Positions 16,304-24,812 of a stretch of DNA of 64,000 bases are shown here, one piece after another. The DNA comes from Achromobacter denitrificans NBRC 15125 (GTDB lineage: Bacteria; Pseudomonadota; Gammaproteobacteria; Burkholderiales; Burkholderiaceae_B). The stretch spans positions 124,001 through 188,000 of the forward strand of contig NZ_BCTQ01000003.1 of NCBI RefSeq assembly GCF_001571365.1. The letters are read 5' to 3'. The first letter of the stretch is position 1, and each line of letters opens with the position of its first letter. Under the pieces are notes generated by a model, which was given only the letters and a program-made list of their open reading frames with translations, made no database searches and had not been told where the DNA came from. A program made the translations under genes and the position numbers.

Positions 16304-17644
16304 ATGTTCTCTTCCCTTCCCAAACCCCAACTCCCTCTGCAAGCACTCGCCGCGTTGGCATTGCTCGCGCTATCACCGCAAATGGCGCACGCAGCGCCCA
16401 CGGAGACTCGCCCCCAATGGCTGGATTCGGCCATCTGGTACGACCAGGATCCAGGCCGTTGGAGCGCCGCCGAAGTGCGGCAGTGGCTGCGCGATGCGCC
16501 GCAAGGCGATACCACGACCCAGTACCGCGCCGCCGTGGCCCTGGAGGCGGGTCAGCATGTGCCTCAGGACCTGGCCCAGGCGCGGCGCTGGTATGAGGCA
16601 GCCGCGCGGGGCGGAAATGCCGCCGCGCAGGCGTCTCTTGCGCGCATGTTGCAGGCGGGCTGGGGTGGCCGTCAGGATAAGCGGGCGGCGCGCAAGTGGA
16701 ATGAGCTTGCCGCGGACCAGGGCCATCGCAGAGCGTTGTTCAATCAGGCAGCCCAGCTGCAGCGGGAGGCCGGACCGCAGGGCGACATGCCGGCCGCCGC
16801 GCTATCGCTCTATCGGCGGGCGGCGGAACTGGGGCTGCCGCAGAGCGCGGCGGTCCTTGCGGAGTTTTATCGGGACGACCGCGGCGCGCGGGATCTGCCC
16901 GAGGCCTGGCGCTGGCTGGGCCAGGCGGCCGATGACGGCTATGCGCCGACGCTCTATGACCTGGATAACTGGTGCAATGCGCGCCCGGAATGGGACGGCT
17001 GCGAGGCCAAGGCGATCCATGCCCTTACCGATGCGGCCAAGCTGGGCTACCCGCCCGCGCAGGGGCGGTTAGGGTTGCGGTATCTGGACTTTACCTTCCA
17101 GCAGATACGCTGGACGCCAGAGCTATGGCTGAAGCTGAATGCGCGCTATCCGGACGATCCGGCCTTGTTGAAGGACCGCGAGGCCGGCGCGCGGTGGGTG
17201 ACGCTGGCGGCAGCCAACGGCGACGTGCTGGCGCTCTACAACATTGGAATCATATTGCAGCGGGAAGCGGCAAAAGGCGCGTCCGGCAAGTCCGCGTACG
17301 AGCCAACGACCATGGCCGCGGTGCGCGCCTGCTTTGCCGCTGCGGCGCAGCGCGGCATGGGCGCGGCCATGCTGGCAATGGTGGAGACCTACGAGGCCGA
17401 GGACGCGCGCGAGCAGTACACCCGCCAGGAACGCGAGGAACTCATGCACTATTGGGTTCGTCAGGCGGACGCGGCGGGAATGCTGGACCGCCGACGGATC
17501 GGTCCGATGTGGTCGGGCTGGAATTACGCGCATCCCAGGCGGTCGATAGCGCCGCCGTCGGACGAGGCGCTGCGCCGCGGCATGGCACCGGCGGCGGCAT
17601 GCGCCCTGAAGCCGCTATCCGAGGCCGACCGCGCCCCCGGATAG
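16304..17644 (+). CDS. Exported Sel1-repeat (TPR-like) protein
   Basis: This 446-residue protein has a signal peptide at the N-terminus (LQALAALALLALS, then AHA near residue 26). Sel1-type repeats follow, with patterns such as ARRWYEAAARGGNAAAQASLARML and RRAAELGLPQSAAVLAEFY through the first half and degenerate repeats later. Such proteins are usually scaffolds in the periplasm or envelope. The ATG at 16304 directly follows the repeat hairpin and T-run, and no Shine-Dalgarno sequence is present, so expression is doubtful or leaderless. A half-copy of the same repeat lies 28 bp after the stop. Confidence 0.75.
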   Translation: MFSSLPKPQLPLQALAALALLALSPQMAHAAPTETRPQWLDSAIWYDQDPGRWSAAEVRQWLRDAPQGDTTTQYRAAVALEAGQHVPQDLAQARRWYEAAARGGNAAAQASLARMLQAGWGGRQDKRAARKWNELAADQGHRRALFNQAAQLQREAGPQGDMPAAALSLYRRAAELGLPQSAAVLAEFYRDDRGARDLPEAWRWLGQAADDGYAPTLYDLDNWCNARPEWDGCEAKAIHALTDAAKLGYPPAQGRLGLRYLDFTFQQIRWTPELWLKLNARYPDDPALLKDREAGARWVTLAAANGDVLALYNIGIILQREAAKGASGKSAYEPTTMAAVRACFAAAAQRGMGAAMLAMVETYEAEDAREQYTRQEREELMHYWVRQADAAGMLDRRRIGPMWSGWNYAHPRRSIAPPSDEALRRGMAPAAACALKPLSEADRAPG

Positions 17645-17671
17645 CGCGCAGCGCCCGCGTCCCCTCCCCTG

Positions 17672-17697
17672 GCGAATTTGTAGTCTGACACCGTTTT
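17672..17697. repeat. Palindromic extragenic element, half-copy C
   Basis: Only the right arm is present: GCGAATTTGTAGTCTGACACC at 17672-17692, followed by GTTTTT. There is no left arm. It lies 28 bp downstream of the Sel1 stop and is nearly identical to the right arm of copy B. Confidence 0.7.
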
Positions 17698-17786
17698 TCG
17701 GCTGAAACCAAATATCTTCGCCGACAAGCGCGACTAGGCCTCACAATATTCCGGGCGGATCCGATCCCCGATATTGGAGTGCCGAC

Positions 17787-18713
17787 ATGAAAAGTCGCCT
17801 TGCAATGACAGTAGCGCTATTGACGGGAGTGCTGTGCATCACAAATGCCGCAGCACAGCCTACATTCCCGAGCAGCTTCAAGAGCCAGACCATCACCATG
17901 GCGGACGGCGCGAAGATTTTCGTCCGCTCCGCAGGGAGCGGCCCGGCCGTGGTGCTCATCCATGGGTTCGGCGACACGGGCGACATGTGGGCGCCGCTCG
18001 CGAAAGAGCTCGCGAAGTCGCACCTGGTGATCGTGCCGGACCTGCGCGGCATGGGGAAATCGTCCAAAGCCGCCAGTGGCTACGACAAGAAATCGCAGGC
18101 TGTCGACATACGCACGGTCGTGACGGCGCTAAAGCAGGACAAGACCGCTGTCGTCGGCCACGACATAGGCACGATGGTGGCCTATGCGTATGCGGCGAGC
18201 TACCCCAACAAGGTCGACAAACTCGTGGTGATGGATGCGCCCGTGCCCGGTATCGCGCCGTGGGATGAGATCATTCTGTGGCCCGCGCTGTGGCACTTCA
18301 ATGCCGGAGGCCCCGATTTTGAGCGGCTGGTCGCCGGCAGGGAGCGTATTTATCTCGACCGTTTCTGGAACGAGTTCGCGGGCACGCCTTCGAAGATCGA
18401 TGAAGCGACGCGACGCCACTACACCAAGCTCTATTCCCAGCCGGGCGCGATGCGCGCCGCCTTCGCGCAGTTCAACGCCATTGCCAAGAGCGATGTCGCC
18501 GACAACATCGCGTTTTCCAAGACCAAGCTTGCCATGCCGGTCCTCGCCATCGGCGGAGAGAAATCCTTTGGTGACAACATGGCGGTCGTCATGCGCAATG
18601 CGGCGACCAATGTGCGCGGAGAAGTCGTGCCGGGAGCCGGGCACTGGCTGATGGAAGAAAGCACCGGTGCTACGGTCGGGTTGATCAGAGGATTCCTGGC
18701 TTCTTCGCAGTAG
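17787..18713 (+). CDS. Exported alpha/beta hydrolase, epoxide-hydrolase-like
   Basis: This 308-residue protein has a signal peptide (LAMTVALLTGVLCITNAAAQ). The oxyanion motif LIHGFGDTG (58-65) and the nucleophile elbow GHDIG with Asp126 place it with epoxide hydrolases and haloalkane dehalogenases, which form an alkyl-enzyme ester on Asp. GAGHW near residue 288 supplies the catalytic His. GGAG lies just upstream of the ATG. Export to the periplasm is notable for this family. The substrate is not known. Confidence 0.83.
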   Translation: MKSRLAMTVALLTGVLCITNAAAQPTFPSSFKSQTITMADGAKIFVRSAGSGPAVVLIHGFGDTGDMWAPLAKELAKSHLVIVPDLRGMGKSSKAASGYDKKSQAVDIRTVVTALKQDKTAVVGHDIGTMVAYAYAASYPNKVDKLVVMDAPVPGIAPWDEIILWPALWHFNAGGPDFERLVAGRERIYLDRFWNEFAGTPSKIDEATRRHYTKLYSQPGAMRAAFAQFNAIAKSDVADNIAFSKTKLAMPVLAIGGEKSFGDNMAVVMRNAATNVRGEVVPGAGHWLMEESTGATVGLIRGFLASSQ

Positions 18714-18730
18714 GCCGCTTAGAACCTCAC

Positions 18731-18749
18731 GAGCGAGAAAGGCTCGCTC
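18731..18749. terminator. Hairpin between convergent genes
   Basis: GAGCGAG and CTCGCTC form a perfect 7-bp stem with loop AAAGG between the hydrolase stop (18713) and the lipoprotein stop (18756). There is no long T-tract, so it is a moderate candidate for a bidirectional terminator. Confidence 0.5.
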
Positions 18750-18755
18750 TGCGGA

Positions 18756-18968
18756 TCAGCTGCCGGAGCTACGGCGCAACCGATCGGCCGAATTCTTGTT
18801 CAGACGCTTTGCTTCGGCTTCCGCGTAGTCTTCCTCGCCCTGCTCGTACTTGCCTTCATACATGCAGCTGCTGCGGTTCCATCCGCACTCGCCGCCCAAC
18901 GAACAACCCGAAGTCAGCGCGGTGAGAAACAGGACGATGCTGCAACGGCCTAAGGTTTGAATCGACAT
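18756..18968 (-). CDS. Small lipoprotein
   Basis: This 70-residue protein has a short lipoprotein signal peptide ending in a LTSGC lipobox, so a lipidated Cys near residue 22 is expected. The mature part is short, with three further Cys and a charged, Glu/Arg-rich C-terminus. GGAG precedes the ATG at 18968. No function is recognised. Half-copy D of the palindromic repeat lies about 60 bp upstream, in its promoter region. Confidence 0.72.
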   Translation of the reverse strand: MSIQTLGRCSIVLFLTALTSGCSLGGECGWNRSSCMYEGKYEQGEEDYAEAEAKRLNKNSADRLRRSSGS

Positions 18969-19029
18969 ATCGCTCCCTGGTGATAGCCAGGTAGTGTACG
19001 GGATGGAGATGGCGAGGTCGGGCGGGGTC

Positions 19030-19046
19030 GTAGTCTGATACCTTTT
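19030..19046. repeat. Palindromic extragenic element, degenerate half-copy D
   Basis: GTAGTCTGATACC at 19030-19042 followed by TTTT matches the right-arm end of the family (GTAGTCTGACACC) with one change. No left arm is visible. It lies between the stop of the 414-residue membrane protein and the lipoprotein start. Confidence 0.55.
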
Positions 19047-19120
19047 CTCTGACGCGGCGGAGTTATCGGCGGCGTCGCTGACGCTGCGCAATCAAGTTAC
19101 CTGACCAAACGGATAAGGCG

Positions 19121-20365
19121 CTAGAACACCAACCCGAACAGTCTTTTCAGCAGGTCTTCCAAGGACATCATCGTCAGAGCCAGCGGCAAGATCGGCAACA
19201 GCACCGCGACAGCCAGGCGCAGGACGGCATCCTTGGTCATGGGAGCGATACGCATGGTTCGGATGACGTCGAAACTGTTGCCGAGATCCGCGAGCGACTG
19301 GATATCGGCGCTCCCCACCAACGGCTCGTCGGCAGGCGCGCCGCCCCGCAACCACTTGGCGTCGTACTCGCGCACGTATCGTTGGGCCAGCATCCCGTAT
19401 TCGCTCAGGCCCTTTCGCTTCGCGTTGGCCAGTTGAGGCGAAAACACCAGCAAAGGGACAAAGATAAGGCACAGCAGGAAGAGCACCATTGCGCCAGTCT
19501 CAACCTTGAAGTCTGTCAGCGAAGCGCCGGCGAAAAAAATACGGTTGGCGAACTGAGCGGAGAGCATTGCGCCATGCGCCGCAAGAAGGGCCATGAACGC
19601 ATAGACGGTATTGGCAAGAAATCCCAGGCCGCCAACGCGATCGGGGTGCGTGGGAATGAGGCTCAGCTCAATGCGCGATACGTGCCAGAGAAACCGCGTC
19701 CATACGAACAGCCGGAAATACCAGCGGAGCAACAGGAACTGGAATATCGGGACGCTCACGTAGGCATACCAGAATCCGGCAAGCGAAAGTGTCAAACCGT
19801 CGGGGCTGGGTACTGCGTACCATGTCGCAGTCGTTTGCAAGGCGCTGTAGTGGTGCCACACGACGAAAATACCCACGCCGTAGACCACCGCGATCAGCAA
19901 CAACTCGGCCGCCACGGAATTGCGCAGGCGGAACGCCGACCTTACGGCCTCGTCGAACTGCGCCACGGACGCTTCTGGGATGATCCCCCGGTCGAGGAAT
20001 GCCCGCGCAATCGGGCGCAGGCGCCGATGCACCACCAGTTCGGCGACTATCAGCAGCGGCACCGCTACAAGGAATCGGATGTGAACTTCCAGGTCCAGCA
20101 GGAACGGTATGGCCACACTACCGTCCAGCAGTCGTCCTTCCACGGCAGCGAGCACCAGTAGCGGCAGCCATGCGATGAGCGAGATGACGAGAACCCGCTG
20201 GCGCACCATCTCCAGCGCATCATCGGCAATGTGCGCCCGGCGCAGAAGCTGGAATAGCGGGCCGCCCAGCACCACCGAGAAGTTCTGCATATCCCGTCGG
20301 ATATCGTCGGCAGTCGGGGGGCTGCGGTCTGTGCGTTGCGATCCAAAACCCAGGTAGCGACTCAT
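19121..20365 (-). CDS. Multi-pass inner-membrane protein of unknown function
   Basis: This 414-residue protein has about seven to eight hydrophobic segments: near 61-80, 87-108, 150-170, a pair near 195-220, near 255-280, near 290-312 and near the C-terminus at 383-405. A cytoplasmic-looking acidic/basic region lies at about 325-375. No catalytic motif is recognised. It is a lone gene, followed by repeat half-copy D. Its homologues, if any, appear to be uncharacterised membrane proteins. Confidence 0.75.
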   Translation of the reverse strand: MSRYLGFGSQRTDRSPPTADDIRRDMQNFSVVLGGPLFQLLRRAHIADDALEMVRQRVLVISLIAWLPLLVLAAVEGRLLDGSVAIPFLLDLEVHIRFLVAVPLLIVAELVVHRRLRPIARAFLDRGIIPEASVAQFDEAVRSAFRLRNSVAAELLLIAVVYGVGIFVVWHHYSALQTTATWYAVPSPDGLTLSLAGFWYAYVSVPIFQFLLLRWYFRLFVWTRFLWHVSRIELSLIPTHPDRVGGLGFLANTVYAFMALLAAHGAMLSAQFANRIFFAGASLTDFKVETGAMVLFLLCLIFVPLLVFSPQLANAKRKGLSEYGMLAQRYVREYDAKWLRGGAPADEPLVGSADIQSLADLGNSFDVIRTMRIAPMTKDAVLRLAVAVLLPILPLALTMMSLEDLLKRLFGLVF

Positions 20366-20686
20366 GGTTCAGAGCCCCCGTCCTTTGGACTGACTTGGCC
20401 GCCACGGCGGCGCGGTGGCGCGCAATTCAGTGCTCGTGTCAGCGTAAATCACGCATGATGTTTGAGCAACAGGTGTCTCGCGGCCGGCTAGCCAGGATGT
20501 ACGTCCCACTCGGCTCGCAGGATGCCGCGGGCGGTTTCGGCGAAAGACGGCTGGATCCCGCCGCCCTTTCGATGTTCCTCGGAGCCGTCGAGGGCGTTGA
20601 AGCGGTCCAAGTCGAAGGCCTGGAAGGCCTGCGACAGATTCCAGCAGACTATGGTTGCGCCTTGAAGGCCGCACCCCTCCATCGAG
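20366..20686. other. Intergenic stretch without a recognised gene
   Basis: These 321 bp lie between the macro-domain gene and the membrane-protein gene, both on the minus strand. Several frames are open on both strands, but none has a recognisable domain or good ribosome site. It should contain the promoter of the membrane-protein gene. A decayed gene cannot be excluded. Confidence 0.4.
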
Positions 20687-21205
20687 TCATGCAAACGGCC
20701 TACGCAATAGGCGCTCATACTGATGAAGGTCTTCCAGTGAAAAACAGCAGAAGACCACCTCTTGAACAGACGAGTCGCCTGACAAGCTATCACGCGCGCT
20801 TTCAACAGCGATCTCCGCCGCCAATTCGACGGGATAGCCGTATATGCCAGTGCTGATGCTTGGGAACGCAATCGTAGCGATCGCCCTTTCTTCCGCAAAC
20901 TCAATGCAGCGTCGATAGCAGCTGGACAGCAATTCCGGCTCCCCGTTATCTCCGCCCCTCCACACTGGGCCTACCGTGTGAATGATGTACTGAGCGGAGA
21001 GACGATAGGCTTTGGTGACCTTCGCGTCGCCAGTCTTGCAACCGCCAAGCAGCCGGCATTCGTGCACGAGGTCCGGGCCCGCGGCGCGATGTATGGCGCC
21101 ATCCACGCCGCCACCGCCCAGCAGTGAGGAGTTTGCAGCGTTGACGATGGCGTCCACCTGAAGCGTGGTGATATCTGCACGGATTGCACGTAGGCTGGTG
21201 GGCAT
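20687..21205 (-). CDS. Macro-domain ADP-ribose hydrolase (O-acetyl-ADP-ribose deacetylase type)
   Basis: This 172-residue single macro domain has [19 protein letters not shown] (residues 21-39), the ADP-ribose binding loop with the conserved Asn and Asp of MacroD-type enzymes, then [10 protein letters not shown] and [11 protein letters not shown], the diphosphate loop. It should remove ADP-ribose from proteins or deacetylate O-acetyl-ADP-ribose in the cytoplasm. GGGAG precedes the ATG at 21205. Macro domains often accompany ADP-ribosylation toxins or stress genes, but no transferase was found nearby. Confidence 0.92.
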   Translation of the reverse strand: MPTSLRAIRADITTLQVDAIVNAANSSLLGGGGVDGAIHRAAGPDLVHECRLLGGCKTGDAKVTKAYRLSAQYIIHTVGPVWRGGDNGEPELLSSCYRRCIEFAEERAIATIAFPSISTGIYGYPVELAAEIAVESARDSLSGDSSVQEVVFCCFSLEDLHQYERLLRRPFA

Positions 21206-21390
21206 GCTTTTGCTCCCGGGAAACGGGTATTCTCGCTCTAGGTTGCGGGCCCCGTCAGTTGGATTTTATGTCTGTTGGGAGCGCAATAATAGATCGAAGG
21301 GCTTTCGCCTTCCGCGCTGTATCGCAGCATGGCCTTGTCGGAGGCAATTTCGGGAGTTTGTAGATGTTCCGGGACGGCAGAATAAAAATA

Positions 21391-21434
21391 GTGTCAGACT
21401 ACAATTTAACTAGCCAGATTTTCGTCCGACACCT
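21391..21434. repeat. Palindromic extragenic element, degenerate copy E
   Basis: The left arm GTGTCAGACTACAATTT at 21391-21407 is near-perfect, preceded by AAAATA. The right arm (AGATTTTCGTCCGACACC, 21416-21434) is diverged. It lies 24 bp downstream of the stop of the small membrane-protein gene, in a terminator position. Confidence 0.65.
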
Positions 21435-21457
21435 CCCCAAAGAGCGGCCTAAGCCCC

Positions 21458-21799
21458 TCAATCCCCATCCAAATGAAACTTATGAATCAAGCGATGCGCG
21501 ACCGGGGCGAGAATCAATCCTAGAGTGCCGACGAACAGCAGCCCGACCAGCAGGCTGTAGAACGAGAAGAAGATTTTCCCGCCCATTGAGGCAGGCACGA
21601 TAAATGGCCCGATACCGCCGATGATAAGCGCGGTGTTGAGCATGGCGTCGTGCCAACTGATATCTTCAAACCACAGATGGGCGACGATGCCCACGCAGGC
21701 AACCATGCCTATGACTGCTATCGCCCAGAAGAGATGCCATAGCATCCGGAAAACGAAGCGCCTTGTGGATAGCAGCGGGTGCCCTTTCGGCTCGTACAT
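21458..21799 (-). CDS. Small three-helix membrane protein
   Basis: This 113-residue protein starts MYEPKGHPLLSTRRFVFRML and has hydrophobic segments near 20-42, 55-72 and 82-102. A pattern of SWHDAMLNTALIIGGIGP between helices recalls uncharacterised small membrane proteins related to two-helix ion-channel families, but no selectivity filter is evident. The start at 21799 is fixed by GGGAGGG seven bases upstream; a frame opening at 21823 is less likely. Confidence 0.75.
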   Translation of the reverse strand: MYEPKGHPLLSTRRFVFRMLWHLFWAIAVIGMVACVGIVAHLWFEDISWHDAMLNTALIIGGIGPFIVPASMGGKIFFSFYSLLVGLLFVGTLGLILAPVAHRLIHKFHLDGD

Positions 21800-22105
21800 G
21801 CGAAGACCCTCCCTGATGGCCAACGCGGGATTATGCCTACATAAAGTAAAGGCGCAAGGTTCATCGTTGGGTGTCAGCGGGGGTCTATATGCGCTTTCGT
21901 ATTGACCGAATCGCTATTTCGAGGCGAAACGCCAAAATACTCGCTGCGCAACTTGCAGGCTCTCCAGCCGATGCGCTCGTCGTCGGGTACTGCGCGGGCA
22001 TCGCTTGACAATGCTTGACTGTTGAGCCGTGGCGATACATTGCGACACACTGTAATCTTTTCCCACGAATACTGTGCCTCCCTTGTTTTATGTACTCGCC
22101 TGTCG
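21800..22105. other. Intergenic region between divergent membrane-protein and diguanylate cyclase genes
   Basis: These 306 bp should hold the promoters for both divergent genes. I see no convincing operator or RNA. An in-frame TTG at 22022 could extend the cyclase by 28 residues. Confidence 0.4.
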
Positions 22106-23320
22106 ATGCCTGCAACCCTGCTTGAATGGTCTGTGCCCGCCGCGATCCTGTTGTGCGGCGTGGGACTCTGCGCCGCGCGTCTCGTGGGTTTCAACACACT
22201 CCGCTGGGGCGGCGCCGTTGCCTGCCTGGGCACCGGCTACGCCATCATGCTTGTTCAGGCCGATGAGCTGTCCCCTTACAAACAAGTCGTCGAGGATGCT
22301 TTCATTCTAGGCGGCGTCATTTTGGCGTGTCGCGCACTGCAGCGCCGTAGCCGCAGGCAGACTCCTCCGTACATCGATATTGCGGTCCTGCTGGCCTCGA
22401 CGGCGATGGTCATCGTCTCGGTCGTTCTGTTTGGCAGCGCAAAACTGGAGACGTTCTTCGTTCAGGCCTGTTGCGCGCTGGTGCTCTGGCGGAGCACGCT
22501 CCCCTTTGCCAGGCAAGCGGCAACGACGTCGGATAAGGTGCTCACGGCGGCGTTTCTCTTCATCGCGCTGGTGTTGACGGGCCAATGCGTTTTGTATCTT
22601 GCCGCTCCGACACCCGCTCTCGCCACGGGGGAGTGGAGAATGTCGGTGTGGGGGACTCTGATCCAATACACCGGCCTATTGGGTAGCATTGTCCTGACCT
22701 TCGCGGTCTTCATCGCGACGAGCTACGACGCCATAGAGAAATATCGGCATCAAGCCCATACCGATGCGCTGACGGGGTTGCTGAACCGGCAGGGTCTGGA
22801 TAACTTTCTCGCCTCCGTTGCGAAGCGCCCCTTGCCGGAGGCGGCAACGCCGACTGCGCTTATCGTGGCAGATATCGACAATTTCAAACGCATTAACGAT
22901 GTCTTCGGCCACCCGTTCGGTGACATGGTGCTGGCGCGGTTTGGCGCCCTGCTCCGGCCTGTGGCAGGCATCCACATTTGCGCTGCGCGGCTGGGAGGAG
23001 AAGAGTTCCTTTTGATGCTGCCGGCGGCAAATCTCGCGCACGCTGCCGCAATCGCCGAGGAGATCCGCGCGAATTTTGTCGCGCAGCGCTGGGGGCAGCA
23101 CGCGCCCAATTCGCGTTTCACCGCCAGTATGGGCGTAACCCTGGTACAGCCGGAGGAACCTTTCGCCAGCGCATTGAAGCGAGCGGACGACTTGCTCTAT
23201 ACAGCCAAGCAACGCGGCCGGAACTGCACGGTTGCGGATGAAGCACCGGCCGGCATCACACATGGCCCAGCCACGTTTGGCGATAAGGTGGGCAGCCACG
23301 CGCATTGTGCTGAAACATAG
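22106..23320 (+). CDS. Membrane-anchored diguanylate cyclase (GGDEF)
   Basis: The 404-residue protein has an N-terminal region with about six membrane helices (residues 5-210), then a GGDEF domain beginning with HTDALTGLLNR. The active site is GGEEF, so synthesis of cyclic di-GMP is expected; VADIDNFKRINDVFGH carries the metal-binding Asp. The start is uncertain: ATG 22106 has no clear ribosome site and TTG 22022 is an alternative. The sensory N-terminus is not a recognised ligand domain. Confidence 0.88.
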   Translation: MPATLLEWSVPAAILLCGVGLCAARLVGFNTLRWGGAVACLGTGYAIMLVQADELSPYKQVVEDAFILGGVILACRALQRRSRRQTPPYIDIAVLLASTAMVIVSVVLFGSAKLETFFVQACCALVLWRSTLPFARQAATTSDKVLTAAFLFIALVLTGQCVLYLAAPTPALATGEWRMSVWGTLIQYTGLLGSIVLTFAVFIATSYDAIEKYRHQAHTDALTGLLNRQGLDNFLASVAKRPLPEAATPTALIVADIDNFKRINDVFGHPFGDMVLARFGALLRPVAGIHICAARLGGEEFLLMLPAANLAHAAAIAEEIRANFVAQRWGQHAPNSRFTASMGVTLVQPEEPFASALKRADDLLYTAKQRGRNCTVADEAPAGITHGPATFGDKVGSHAHCAET

Positions 23321-23386
23321 AATCCGGCTTTTCTCCCCTGCCTCCTGGCTCCGCCCCTTTCGCCCCGCCCAAGCAGGCGACGCCGC

Positions 23387-24268
23387 CTATCTGGATGGCT
23401 TGCTGTATCGAGGATAAGACCCCAACACCCGGAACTCACCGTTCTTCTCAAGAAATTCCGTCAGTTTCCCTTGCTTGGCATGCCCCGCGACTTCGATCAG
23501 GTAGCGATGCGTGTCCAGGGTTTTCTTGCTGGGCCGTTCATATACGGTGAGCACTTGCACGCCTGCCCCGGTGAGCGCGGCCAGCGAGGCGCCGAATTTG
23601 TCGTCGGAAGTGTCGAGGAGCAAGGAGGTCTTGTCGTTGCCGGTGGGCGCGGGCATGTCGCGTCCGAGGACCCACCAGCGGGTGACGTTGTGGGGGCCTT
23701 CTTCGATGCCGTCGGCGAGCGACACCAGGGAGTAGACGCTGGCGCCGACTTTGGGGCCGAACGAGGCTTTGTCCAGGGTCGGGCTGTTGGCCACTAGCTG
23801 GGCGGCGGCGCCGCCGCTGGCGGCGTCGGTGCGGCGGACGCTGGGCATTTCGCGGTCTGCCCAGGGTTTGACTTCTTCGAAGGCGACGGGGTGCGCGTAG
23901 ACTTCCCTGATGTCTTCGCGCTTGGCGCCGGGCCTGGCCAGGAGGCTGTAGCCGAGCATCTTGGGATATTCGGCGACGACGGTGACGTTGGGCAGGTCGA
24001 GGACGGCATCCAGATAGGGTGTGACGCCGACGACCGAGGTGGTGACGGGGACGCAGGCGCGTTCGACTTTGCCGTCGGCGTAGCTTCTGAAAAGCTCGTC
24101 GCGGGTGAGCGGCACCAGGTCTTTGTCGCCGAAGAGGTCGAGGCAGGCCTGGTGGGTCCAGGAGCCGGCGGGGCCCAGGTAGGCGATGGAGCCTGCGGCC
24201 GCCGCCGCGCTGGCGGAGAGATTGAGGGTGAGCAGGCCTAAGACAGTGAGCGATGTGAGGGCTTTCAT
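23387..24268 (-). CDS. Exported prephenate dehydratase-like protein
   Basis: This 293-residue protein has a clear signal peptide (LTVLGLLTLNLSASAAAAAG) followed by a prephenate dehydratase domain starting IAYLGPAGSWTH. The conserved VPVTTS segment and a TRWWVLG motif (TRF in most enzymes) are present, and an ACT-like C-terminal region follows (KTSLLLDTSDDKFGASLAAL). Cytoplasmic enzymes make phenylpyruvate for phenylalanine synthesis. Here the signal peptide predicts a periplasmic enzyme, as is known for some periplasmic aromatic pathways. The Trp in place of Phe in TRF may affect activity. Confidence 0.82.
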   Translation of the reverse strand: MKALTSLTVLGLLTLNLSASAAAAAGSIAYLGPAGSWTHQACLDLFGDKDLVPLTRDELFRSYADGKVERACVPVTTSVVGVTPYLDAVLDLPNVTVVAEYPKMLGYSLLARPGAKREDIREVYAHPVAFEEVKPWADREMPSVRRTDAASGGAAAQLVANSPTLDKASFGPKVGASVYSLVSLADGIEEGPHNVTRWWVLGRDMPAPTGNDKTSLLLDTSDDKFGASLAALTGAGVQVLTVYERPSKKTLDTHRYLIEVAGHAKQGKLTEFLEKNGEFRVLGSYPRYSKPSR

Positions 24269-24349
24269 GTTCCGTTCCTGGAGGTCGCGGGCAGGTTCGG
24301 GACATGATACCGAGAACATCGGGAACGCAGCCCTCCAGCCAGCGCCGTC

Positions 24350-24757
24350 TCAGGGATGCAGCTTGAGCCCCTTCACCGTCTTATCGACCGCCTTTTTCGG
24401 TCCGCGCACCGCGATACCGGCCCAGTTCATGTTGTCGACGTCTTCGGCACGAAAGACGTCCCGGTTTGCTTCGTCATGGCCGGTGGCGAACATGGCCTGG
24501 ATGAAGGGAACGATAGTGATCCCGCGATCCAAGGCGGTGCGATGCGCGCCCTGGATGCCGGGCAGGTCCGCTTCGAAGACCAGGATGGGTTGCGCCGACA
24601 TGCTGGCGTAGGGCCGCCCCGCTGCGTCCACGTATGGCGCGCCCAGCATGTCGGGCGCGGCGGACGCCAGGCCGGTGGAGAGGAAGGCGACCACGTTAAG
24701 GCGTTGCCAGGCTGCCAGATCGTTACGGACGACGATGGCTACTTTGGTGTCAAACAT
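24350..24757 (-). CDS. DUF2000 family protein
   Basis: This 135-residue protein begins FDTKVAIVVRNDLAAWQRLN and continues with GAPYVDAAGRPYASMSAQPI, the hallmark of DUF2000. Known members have a peptidyl-tRNA-hydrolase-like fold but no firm function. GGAG precedes the ATG at 24757. The gene follows an AraC regulator by 55 bp on the same strand, an association I recall as common for the family. Confidence 0.85.
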   Translation of the reverse strand: MFDTKVAIVVRNDLAAWQRLNVVAFLSTGLASAAPDMLGAPYVDAAGRPYASMSAQPILVFEADLPGIQGAHRTALDRGITIVPFIQAMFATGHDEANRDVFRAEDVDNMNWAGIAVRGPKKAVDKTVKGLKLHP

Positions 24758-24812
24758 AACGAGACTCCGCGTCAAGGGAAAACGCCATCGTCGCGCGCCG
24801 TCTGGCGGCGGT

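Noticed and set aside
20395-20904. Open frames on both strands between the macro-domain and membrane-protein genes
   Set aside because: No recognisable domain, poor starts and overlap with the macro gene; recorded only as an intergenic stretch.
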